Shown here: positions 5,913 through 11,699 of the stretch, piece by piece
Layout: each line of letters starts with the position of its first letter
Position numbering within the stretch: the stretch's first letter is position 1
NCBI RefSeq assembly: GCF_938030785.1
Contig: NZ_CALHIK010000149.1
Coordinates: forward strand, 1-11,699
Direction: 5' to 3'
Length of the DNA stretch: 11,699 nt
Source of the DNA: an uncultured Campylobacter sp.
Lineage (GTDB): Bacteria; Campylobacterota; Campylobacteria; Campylobacterales; Campylobacteraceae
Notes under the pieces: model-generated
What the model saw: only the letters and a program-made list of their open reading frames with translations
Databases searched by the model: none
Told to the model about the DNA's origin: nothing
Position numbers and translations under genes: made by a program

Positions 5913-6256
5913 TTTCGTCCTTTTTAAATTTGTAGTAATTTTTGCGGCGCGCGAGCCGTTCCGAGCCGTCGTTTTGTAGCGCAGTAGTACTCAAAAAAAA
6001 CCGCTGCGGACACAGATAAAATTCTACTCGCAAGTATTGCCTTATAAAGCCGCGCAGTGTTTGCGACGATCAGGCAAAGGGCGCTTAGCAAACGACCACT
6101 AAACGATAAACGTCTCACCGAACGATGGCAAGCAAGCAAACAAGCAGCAGAAAGCCGTCAAGCGGCAGGCAGCGACTAAATTTAAAATTCCGCAGCCCGC
6201 CAAACTAGAGCTTAAATAATTGCCGCGCAAGGCAGATCAAGGCAGATCAAGGCAGC
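5913..6256. other. 344-bp gene-free region between dnaJ and the hypothetical gene
   Basis: No convincing gene is seen. It contains a tandem CGAGCCGT pair (5952-5959 and 5962-5969), an A8 run at 5993-6000 that reads as CCGCAGCGG followed by T8 on the minus strand (a weak terminator-like signal), and a stretch of irregular CAAG/AGCA repeats around 6130-6150. A triple CAAGGCAG repeat next to the dnaJ stop is listed separately. A 71-codon minus-strand reading frame here has no family resemblance or good binding site. Confidence 0.5.
6228..6255. repeat. Three CAAGGCAG copies at 10-bp period after dnaJ
   Basis: CAAGGCAG begins at 6228, 6238 and 6248, with AT as spacer; the last copy ends one base before the dnaJ stop. 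On the minus strand the distal copy can pair weakly as TGCC-TTGCGC-GGCA followed by an AT-rich tract, perhaps a poor terminator for dnaJ. The precise 10-bp period suggests tandem duplication. Confidence 0.75.
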
Positions 6257-7348
6257 TTACTTGAAAAAATTCTTGATTTTATCGAGTATCCCCTCGTCGT
6301 CTCCGCCCTTGCTACCGAAGCTTTCTTGAAGCTCGCGCAAAAGCGCCTCTTGCTTCTCGTTCAATTTTTTAGGCGTCTGGACGTTTACCTGCACGATCAG
6401 ATCGCCGTTTTTCTTGGTGCGGATATTCGGCGCGCCCTCGCCGTAGATCGTGAAGCGCTGCTTGTCCTTGGTGCCTACTTTGAGTTTCAGCTCCGCCTTG
6501 CCGCGCGGCGTCGGCACCTCGATGCTCTCGCCCAAGATCGCCTGCGTGAAAAACACCGGCACCTCGATATACAGGTCGTCTCCGTCGCGCAGGAAGTGGC
6601 TGTCTTCCTTCACGCGCACTATCACGTACAGATCCCCAATCTCGCCGGTTTTAGAGACGTTGCCTTTGCCGCTTAGGCGCACGCGCTGTCCGTCGTCGAT
6701 GCCTGCAGGAATATCAAATTTAAGGCTCACGTCCTCCTCGGTAAAGCCTTTGCCGCCGCAATCCTTGCATCTATCTTTTACGATCTCGCCCGTGCCGCCG
6801 CATTCGGAGCAGCTTTGGATAAAGCTCATATATCCGCGCCTAACCGCGACGCGCCCGGTACCGCCGCAAGCGGAGCAAGTATGTCTTTTTTTGTCCTTCG
6901 AGCCGGTGGCGTCGCAGGTAGGGCACGGCTTTTTGATCTTGTATTTTATCTCCTTGTGAACGCCCTCTAAAGCCTCTTTAAACTCCAGCGTTACGGCCAG
7001 TTCGGTATCTATGCCGTATGGATCGCTAGGGCGTGAGCGACCGCCTCCGCCAAATGCTTGTTCGAAAAAATCGCCGAAAATCGAGCTGAAATCAAATCCT
7101 CCGCCGCCCGCGCCGCCGTATGCGCCGCTGATGCCCTCTTTGCCGTAGCGATCATACATTCTGCGCTTTTGATCGTCGCTTAAAATTTGATACGCTTCGT
7201 TGATCTTTTTAAATTTCTCCTCCGACTCCTTGTCGCCTTGGTTGCGATCGGGATGGAATTCCAAAGCGAGCTTTCGAAACGCCTTTTTTATCGTCTCGGC
7301 GTCAGCATCGCGCGCCACGCCTAAAATTTCATAATAATCTTCTTCCAC
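6257..7348 (-). CDS. dnaJ: Chaperone protein DnaJ (Hsp40)
   Basis: The 363-residue product is a full-length type I DnaJ, which delivers unfolded proteins to DnaK and stimulates its ATPase in the cytoplasm. Domains in order: J domain 1-70 with the HPD motif at 32-34, a Gly/Phe-rich linker about 72-105, the zinc-binding region 142-201 with four CxxC pairs (142, 158, 180, 194), and the C-terminal substrate-binding domains about 202-335. The first zinc motif reads CPTCDATG, with Ala where the CxxCxGxG consensus has Gly. The start is GTG (7346-7348), with AAGGAG six bases upstream. It is divergent from racR, as in C. jejuni, and the shared upstream region has a 15-bp palindrome. Confidence 0.97.
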   Translation of the reverse strand: MEEDYYEILGVARDADAETIKKAFRKLALEFHPDRNQGDKESEEKFKKINEAYQILSDDQKRRMYDRYGKEGISGAYGGAGGGGFDFSSIFGDFFEQAFGGGGRSRPSDPYGIDTELAVTLEFKEALEGVHKEIKYKIKKPCPTCDATGSKDKKRHTCSACGGTGRVAVRRGYMSFIQSCSECGGTGEIVKDRCKDCGGKGFTEEDVSLKFDIPAGIDDGQRVRLSGKGNVSKTGEIGDLYVIVRVKEDSHFLRDGDDLYIEVPVFFTQAILGESIEVPTPRGKAELKLKVGTKDKQRFTIYGEGAPNIRTKKNGDLIVQVNVQTPKKLNEKQEALLRELQESFGSKGGDDEGILDKIKNFFK

Positions 7349-7477
7349 GAAATTCTCCTTGAACTATACAAAAGGCGCAATTTTATCTAAATTTAATAAA
7401 ACGCAAGTTAAGACTTAACTATTTTTATGTATAATGCAATATTTAAAATTTCAAATCAACGATGCAAAGGATAAAAA
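7349..7477. promoter_or_regulatory. Divergent dnaJ / racR promoter region
   Basis: Towards racR, TATAAT at 7430-7435 is a perfect -10 box, and AAAGGA at 7466-7471 is six bases before the ATG. Towards dnaJ, TAAAAT (minus strand, 7380-7385) is a reasonable -10. For both, the -35 zone falls at about 7403-7412, on or beside the palindrome at 7406-7420. A protein bound there could control both transcripts. No HAIR (HspR) or CIRCE (HrcA) consensus was recognised. Confidence 0.65.
7406..7420. promoter_or_regulatory. Perfect 15-bp palindrome, candidate operator
   Basis: AGTTAAG-A-CTTAACT is an exact inverted repeat of 7 bp arms around one base. It lies where the -35 box of racR would be and near that of dnaJ. 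OmpR-family regulators usually bind direct repeats, so this may instead be the site of another repressor; the bound protein is not known. Confidence 0.55.
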
Positions 7478-8149
7478 ATGATAAATGTATTGATGATAGA
7501 AGACGACAGCGAGTTCGCACAGCTTCTAACCGAATATCTGGCTAAATTTAACATCCAAGTTACAAACTTTGAAGACCCGTATCTGGGCATTAGTGCGGGG
7601 ATCAAAAACTACGATCTACTGATTTTGGATCTTACGCTTCCTGGAATGGACGGACTTGAAGTCTGCAAAGAGATCCGCGAGAAATACGACATCCCGATCA
7701 TCATCAGCTCGGCTAGAAGCGACGTGAGCGATCGCGTCGTAGGCCTTCAGATCGGTGCGGACGATTACCTACCGAAACCTTATGATCCAAAAGAGATGCA
7801 CGCGCGCATTATGAGCCTCATCCGCCGCTATAAAAAAGCCAGCGAAAAGGAAGAAACCGCCACGGATAGCGTATTTCGCATCGACGATAAGCGCCATGAA
7901 ATTTACTTCGGCGAGGAGTCGCTCGTGTTAACACCTGCGGAGTATGAAATTTTAGAATACCTAATCAAGCAACATAGCTTTTCGGTATCTCGCGAGCAGC
8001 TCGTATACCATTGCAAGAGCCTAAAAGATAAGGACTCAAAGAGCTTAGACGTCATCATCGGACGCCTGCGCACCAAGATCGGCGATAGCTCCAAGGCGCC
8101 TAAGCATATCTTTTCGGTTCGCGGTATCGGCTACAAGCTCATCGGATGA
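7478..8149 (+). CDS. racR: Two-component response regulator, OmpR/PhoB family (RacR)
   Basis: The 223-residue product has a receiver domain (1-118) with acidic residues E8, D9 and D10, phosphoacceptor D51 in LILDLTLPGMDG, switch residue S78 and conserved K100 in the KPYDP motif. A winged-helix DNA-binding domain follows (about 131-223), ending in the usual SVRGIGYKLIG. When phosphorylated by its kinase it should bind promoter DNA. The position between divergent dnaJ and a histidine kinase, with recR after it, matches the C. jejuni reduced-ability-to-colonise locus racRS, which in that species is linked to temperature and respiration-dependent control. The ATG has AAAGGA upstream. Its stop overlaps the kinase start (ATGA, 8146-8149). 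Confidence 0.93.
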   Translation: MINVLMIEDDSEFAQLLTEYLAKFNIQVTNFEDPYLGISAGIKNYDLLILDLTLPGMDGLEVCKEIREKYDIPIIISSARSDVSDRVVGLQIGADDYLPKPYDPKEMHARIMSLIRRYKKASEKEETATDSVFRIDDKRHEIYFGEESLVLTPAEYEILEYLIKQHSFSVSREQLVYHCKSLKDKDSKSLDVIIGRLRTKIGDSSKAPKHIFSVRGIGYKLIG

Positions 8150-9387
8150 AACACTCCTTAATCACGAAGATCACCGTATTTTTCGTAATCGCGCTTATTC
8201 TGGTATGCACGCTTTTTATCACTTTCGGACGCATCCAGATGAGCAAAGCCCTGGGGGCGATGCAGGCAAACCAGATAAACGCGGTAAATTATCTACTCGA
8301 GCTTTATAAACGTAACACCCCGCCTAGCGACATCGAGCAGTATTTTTCAAATTTCGGACTCGAGCTCGTCAAAGACAAAAACGTAATCCAAAATATCGGC
8401 ACCAGCGGGAAGAAATTTTTCGTCCAAGACACCTCGATCGGAGAGTTTAGCTCGGTCGAGTATAATAACTCGCTCTTTTTAAATATCAAAAACAACTCCT
8501 TCATCGTCGTTTTTGAAAGTATCGGCACCAAAAATTTAAACGATCCGCTCTGGGTCGGGTTTTTCCTCACCGTCGCGGTTTTGGTTTCGCTTTATCTGTC
8601 GATCATGAAGAGCTTCACGCCGCTAAAAAAACTAAGCAAAAATATCAAAAAATTCGCCCAGGGCAACCTGGACGTAAATTTAGCCGCCGCTCACAGCGAG
8701 GACGAGATCGGGCAGGTCGCGCAGGAATTTAACAACGCGATCGCCAAAATTCAAGAGCTAATCCGCTCGCGCCAGCTGTTTTTGCGCACCATCATGCATG
8801 AGCTCAAAACCCCGATCGGCAAGGGCAGGCTCATTACGGAGATGCTCGAGGACGAGACGCAAAAAGTGCGACTCGTAAACGTTTTTGAGCGGCTTGAAAT
8901 TTTAATCAACGAGTTTGCTAAAATCGAGCAACTCCTCTCAAAAAGCTACTCGCTAAACTATCAAGACTACCATTTCAGCCTCATTTTAGAGCAGGTAAGA
9001 GATATGTCGATGCTCGATAATTGGGACGAGCTCATCAGCGAAAACATCGAGTGCGACGCGGTGATAAACGTGGATTTCGGTCTGTTCGCGCTGGCGATTA
9101 AAAATTTGATCGACAACGCCCTGAAATACTCCGCCGATAAAAAGGTCGCCGTCATCTGCGACGAAAATAAGATCAGCGTCGCCAACCGCGGCGCGGCGCT
9201 TGCAAAATCATTCGAGCACTACAAGCAGGCCTTTATCAGAAATAAAGACGAGAAAGCCACCGGCATGGGGCTTGGGCTTTACATCATCGATAAAATTTGC
9301 GAGCTGCATAAATTCCGCTTTGAGTACAATTACAGCGACGGCACGCACTACTTCTCGATCGTCTTTTCGCCGAAGGGCGCTATATGA
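8146..9387 (+). CDS. racS: Sensor histidine kinase, ArsS/RacS family
   Basis: The 413-residue inner-membrane kinase should phosphorylate RacR. TM1 is residues 9-28, a periplasmic sensor region of about 105 residues follows, and TM2 is about 135-153. A HAMP linker covers about 154-208, and the dimerisation helix holds the phosphate-accepting H218 in IMHELKTPIGKGRL. The ATP-binding domain has the N box NLIDNALKYS (320-329) and the glycine box GMGLGLYII (373-381). The G1 box is altered: VANRGA (345-350) stands where VxDxGxG is usual, with Asn at the Asp position; my recollection is that this variant is common among ArsS-type kinases of Campylobacterota. Translation is coupled at both ends by ATGA overlaps with racR and recR. 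Confidence 0.92.
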   Translation: MKHSLITKITVFFVIALILVCTLFITFGRIQMSKALGAMQANQINAVNYLLELYKRNTPPSDIEQYFSNFGLELVKDKNVIQNIGTSGKKFFVQDTSIGEFSSVEYNNSLFLNIKNNSFIVVFESIGTKNLNDPLWVGFFLTVAVLVSLYLSIMKSFTPLKKLSKNIKKFAQGNLDVNLAAAHSEDEIGQVAQEFNNAIAKIQELIRSRQLFLRTIMHELKTPIGKGRLITEMLEDETQKVRLVNVFERLEILINEFAKIEQLLSKSYSLNYQDYHFSLILEQVRDMSMLDNWDELISENIECDAVINVDFGLFALAIKNLIDNALKYSADKKVAVICDENKISVANRGAALAKSFEHYKQAFIRNKDEKATGMGLGLYIIDKICELHKFRFEYNYSDGTHYFSIVFSPKGAI

Positions 9388-9953
9388 GCGGCGGAGACAG
9401 GTTCGAAGAGCTCGTCGCAAGCTTTGAAAAGCTCCCCGGCGTGGGCAAAAAGTCCGCTCTGCGCTTTGCCTACTACGTAAGCGTGCAAAATTCCTTCCTA
9501 GGGCTAAATTTAGCGCACAATATCGAAGAGGCGGTACGCGGACTGCACAGATGCCGCATCTGCGGAGCGGTATGCGAGGGCGAGATCTGCGAATACTGCG
9601 CCGACGAGGAGCGCGAGAGCGATAAAATTTGCATCGTCGAAAACCCCAAAGATATCTTTATTTTAGAGAGCAATAAAATTTACAATGGCCGCTACTTCGT
9701 GCTGCAAAGCGCCAGCGAAGAGACGGTGGAAGCTCTGCGCGCTATGGTGGAGCAAAACGGCGCGAGCGAGCTGATTTTCGCGCTGACGCCGGGCATTAAC
9801 TCCGACGGGATCATGCTCTATATCGAGGACAAGCTCGCGGATCTGGGTTTGAAATTTACTAAGCTCGCCCAAGGCGTGCCTACTGGCGTGAGCTTAGATA
9901 ACGTCGATATGCTCTCGCTGATAAAGGCGATCAACGGGCGCACCGAAATTTAA
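9384..9953 (+). CDS. recR: Recombination protein RecR
   Basis: The 189-residue product fits RecR, a cytoplasmic DNA-clamp protein of the RecFOR pathway that loads RecA at gaps. A helix-hairpin-helix is near the N-terminus (LPGVGKKSALRFAYYV, residues 17-32), followed by a zinc finger with C57, C60, C69 and C72, a Toprim domain starting ICIVENPKDIFILE (E86), and a C-terminal part ending with AQGVPTGVSLDNVDMLSLIKAINGR. It is about ten residues shorter than E. coli RecR and lacks the usual LSPxxGIGP loop after the first Toprim strand; from memory, campylobacter RecR proteins are similarly short. The ATG overlaps the racS stop as ATGA (9384-9387), so it is likely the last gene of the racRS operon. 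Confidence 0.94.
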   Translation: MSGGDRFEELVASFEKLPGVGKKSALRFAYYVSVQNSFLGLNLAHNIEEAVRGLHRCRICGAVCEGEICEYCADEERESDKICIVENPKDIFILESNKIYNGRYFVLQSASEETVEALRAMVEQNGASELIFALTPGINSDGIMLYIEDKLADLGLKFTKLAQGVPTGVSLDNVDMLSLIKAINGRTEI

Positions 9954-9978
9954 AATTTCGTCTAAATTTTAAATTTAG
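9944..9978. repeat. Two adjacent 17-bp AT palindromes at the recR stop
   Basis: CGAAATTT-A-AAATTTCG (9944-9960) and CTAAATTT-T-AAATTTAG (9962-9978) are both perfect 8-1-8 inverted repeats, set centre to centre 18 bp apart. The first covers the recR stop codon (9951-9953). They may act as a weak transcript end, or be copies of the dispersed AT-palindrome family. Confidence 0.85.
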
Positions 9979-10371
9979 CCGCATAAATTTAAAGCGCAAA
10001 GCGGCGAATAGGTTTTGCTGCGAAGCCCAAGCAGCGAAATTTTAGGCGTAAATTTAAATAGTTTGGCACGCGATGAAATTTACCGAAATTTACGCGGCTT
10101 CGGCGGTGCGCTATGATGCGGCAGGCGGGGCGGCAAACGGCGTCCTGCTTGCCGCGAGGTTTTAACGGCGAGTTTAAGCTGTAAAATTTTAAGCGCGCCG
10201 TTTCGAAGCGGATTTGAGTGCGGAATTTCGAGCGCTCAAATTTTAAAAAGCGAAATTCTAAAAGTAAATTTAGATCGCTAAATTTTAAAAGCGGATTTGG
10301 AAGTAGCAGACGAGGTTGCGCGACGCTGCGAGTTCGTAAAAATTTAGAGGCGAATTTCAAAGCGTGAAATG

Positions 10372-10417
10372 GTTTAAATTTTTAAATTTCGCCGGCGCGG
10401 GATTTAAAAATTTAAAC
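10372..10417. repeat. 16-bp perfect inverted repeat upstream of murC
   Basis: GTTTAAATTTTTAAAT (10372-10387) is the exact reverse complement of ATTTAAAAATTTAAAC (10402-10417), with a 14-base GC-rich loop that itself contains CGCCGGCG. It ends 32 bases before the murC start. It could be a cruciform-forming boundary, a terminator-like structure or an operator; the AT-only stem argues against an ordinary terminator. Confidence 0.85.
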
Positions 10418-10426
10418 GTAATTATC

Positions 10427-10444
10427 TATTATATTATTTAAGGA
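10427..10444 (+). promoter_or_regulatory. Candidate -10 box and ribosome binding site of murC
   Basis: TATTAT (10427-10432) or the overlapping TATATT (10430-10435) could be the -10 box, giving a very short leader. AAGGA at 10440-10444 is five bases before GTG at 10450 and decides that start. Confidence 0.4.
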
Positions 10445-10449
10445 AAAAG

Positions 10450-11699
10450 GTGAAAAAGGTTCATTTTATCGGCATCGGCGGCATAGGGATATCGGCATTA
10501 GCGAGATTTTTACACGAGAAAAATTTTATCATCTCAGGCTCTGATATCAAAGAGAGCGAGACGACCTACAAGCTAAGAGCAGACGGCATGGAGATCATCA
10601 CGCCGCACGACGCTTCGGCGATCAAAGATCAGGAGATCGTCATCTACTCCGCCGCGATCAAAGAGGACAACGTCGAGCTACAAGCCGCGCGCAAAAAGGG
10701 GATCGTCTGCCTCTCGCGCAAGGAGGCCTTGCCCTTCGTGCTAAAAGACAAACGCGTCTTCGCAGTCGCCGGCGCGCACGGCAAAAGCACCACGAGCGCG
10801 ATAACCTCGGCGCTGATAAACGGCTCGGTCATCATAGGCGCGATCTCTAAGCAGTTCGGCTCGAATATGAAATACGAAAACAGCGAAAACATCATCTTCG
10901 AAGCCGACGAGAGCGATTCGAGCTTTTTAAATTCCAACCCCTACGTCGCGGTCGTGACCAACGCCGAGCCCGAGCATATGGATCATTACGATAACGATTT
11001 GGATAAATTTCACGCGGCGTATCGCGGCTTTTTGGAGCGCGCCAAGATCCGCGTGATAAACGCCGAGGATGAGTTTTTAAGCTCGATAAAGCTCGGCTGT
11101 ATCAAGCTCTTTCCTTCGCGCGACATAACGGATCTGAAGGTGCTGCTGCGCGATCATCAGCCGTTTATGAGCTTTAATCTTAAAGAGCTCGGGCGCTTCG
11201 AGGTTTACGGGCTAGGAAGGCACATCGCGATTGATGCGTCGCTAGCGATCCTAGCCGCAGCATGCGAGACGGGGCTAGAGCAGATCCGCAAAAATTTACT
11301 GAATTACCAAGGGATCAAAAAGCGCTTCGACATCCTGTGCGCCACCCCAAACTTCGTGCTCATCGACGACTACGGCCACCACCCTACCGAGATCAGAGCG
11401 ACTCTGCAAAGCGCGCGCGAATACGCGGCTCTGCTAGGTCTTAGCAAGATTACAGTGATCTTTCAGCCGCACCGATGGAGCAGACTCAAGGCAAATTTAA
11501 ACGCTTTTAAGGAGTGCTTCGCAGGCGCTTTGGAGCTAGTGGTGCTGCCCGTTTACGCCGCGGGCGAGCCGAGCAACGGCATCGATCTGAAAGAGGAATT
11601 CAAGGGACTGGGCGCGCTATTTACCGAGCGCGTCTTTAGAAACGGCGAGAAGATAGAATTTAGCGATATTTTCGGCGTCCGCCACATCATAAACGACGG
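10450..11699 (+). CDS. murC: UDP-N-acetylmuramate--L-alanine ligase (MurC), 3' end outside window
   Basis: MurC adds L-alanine to UDP-N-acetylmuramic acid with ATP, the first amino-acid step of cytoplasmic peptidoglycan precursor synthesis. About 416 codons are visible; given a usual length near 430-440 only the last few are missing. The start is GTG at 10450. The N-terminal Rossmann motif VHFIGIGGIGISALARFL (4-21) is followed by the ATP loop GAHGKSTTS (108-116, Ala and Ser where GTHGKTT is common), EADESDSSFL (151-160), TNAEPEHMDHY (170-180), KRFD (291-294), the MurC-specific DDYGHHPTEI (306-315) and FQPHRWSR (338-345). It is separated from recR by a repeat-rich gap and probably has its own promoter. 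Confidence 0.96.
   Translation, partial: MKKVHFIGIGGIGISALARFLHEKNFIISGSDIKESETTYKLRADGMEIITPHDASAIKDQEIVIYSAAIKEDNVELQAARKKGIVCLSRKEALPFVLKDKRVFAVAGAHGKSTTSAITSALINGSVIIGAISKQFGSNMKYENSENIIFEADESDSSFLNSNPYVAVVTNAEPEHMDHYDNDLDKFHAAYRGFLERAKIRVINAEDEFLSSIKLGCIKLFPSRDITDLKVLLRDHQPFMSFNLKELGRFEVYGLGRHIAIDASLAILAAACETGLEQIRKNLLNYQGIKKRFDILCATPNFVLIDDYGHHPTEIRATLQSAREYAALLGLSKITVIFQPHRWSRLKANLNAFKECFAGALELVVLPVYAAGEPSNGIDLKEEFKGLGALFTERVFRNGEKIEFSDIFGVRHIIND

Larger units (their letters stand above)
9954..10449. other. 496-bp gene-free, repeat-rich region between recR and murC
   Basis: No gene is supported. The region is filled with degenerate AAATTTTAAA-type units spaced by short GC pieces (for example 10036, 10183, 10239, 10279), a direct GAAATTTAC pair at 10075 and 10085, and a 7-bp stem GCGGCAA/TTGCCGC (10130-10136 and 10149-10155) followed shortly by TTTT, a possible terminator for the racRS-recR operon. 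A 123-codon minus-strand reading frame only reflects these repeats (LKF runs). The murC promoter must lie in the last part. Confidence 0.6.

Noticed and set aside
5993..6000. A8 run as a phase-variable promoter tract
   Set aside because: It is intergenic, far from a clear promoter, and poly-A runs of this length are common in AT-rich spacer DNA.
5924..6139. 71-codon minus-strand reading frame
   Set aside because: No recognisable domain and no good binding site, and it crosses a T8 run; better treated as intergenic.
6228..6255. CAAGGCAG repeats as a CRISPR array
   Set aside because: Units are only 8 bases with 2-base spacers; a CRISPR array needs repeats of about 23-37 bases and unique spacers of similar size.
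6450..6959. 169-codon plus-strand reading frame inside dnaJ
   Set aside because: Antisense shadow of the DnaJ zinc-finger and substrate-binding domains; Ser/Pro-rich with no motif.
9989..10360. 123-codon minus-strand reading frame between recR and murC
   Set aside because: Its repeated LKF/RF content simply translates the AT repeats, and there is no ribosome binding site or family signature.

Overview
The window looks like a Campylobacter chromosome, probably one of the more GC-rich species (a C. gracilis-like genome is my guess, not proven). The reasons are the divergent dnaJ / racR-racS-recR cluster, which is the arrangement known around these genes in C. jejuni, the ArsS/RacS-type histidine kinase, and the many AAATTTTAAAATTT-type palindromes between and inside genes. 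No tRNA, rRNA, CRISPR array or insertion sequence was seen.

Layout. 1-896 (-) is the N-terminal part of a COG2159-type amidohydrolase, divergent from a GNAT acetyltransferase (1115-1555). A type II toxin-antitoxin pair follows (1643-2172) behind a strong extended -10 promoter; its RelE/ParE-like toxin starts at TTG and overlaps the antitoxin stop. A GC-rich hairpin (2293-2345) separates it from a MATE-family exporter (2424-3746), whose end overlaps a YgjP-like (DUF45) zinc metallopeptidase (3707-4777). That peptidase carries a low-complexity insert of about 120 residues built around AT palindromes, and an uninterrupted G8 tract just before its catalytic half. Two hypothetical minus-strand genes follow: a very AT-rich two-TM membrane protein (4819-5304) and a soluble protein (5472-5912). 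After a 344-bp gap come dnaJ (6257-7348, -), racR, racS and recR (7478-9953, +), the last three joined by ATGA overlaps. A 496-bp repeat-rich gap then leads to murC, which runs off the window end.

How the genes work together. racR-racS-recR looks like one translationally coupled operon; a perfect 15-bp palindrome lies where the -35 elements of both divergent promoters (dnaJ and racR) would fall, so a single regulator could act on chaperone and two-component genes together. The exporter and metallopeptidase are probably co-transcribed. The toxin-antitoxin pair is a self-contained unit.

Most interesting signal. The G8 tract in the metallopeptidase (4426-4433) has the form of a Campylobacter contingency locus. 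One G gained or lost leads to a stop within about 40 to 100 bases, before the RWGSC and HExxH motifs, so the enzyme would be switched off. Combined with the palindrome-built insert in the same gene, this suggests a possibly phase-variable, repeat-expanded member of a normally plain housekeeping-like family.
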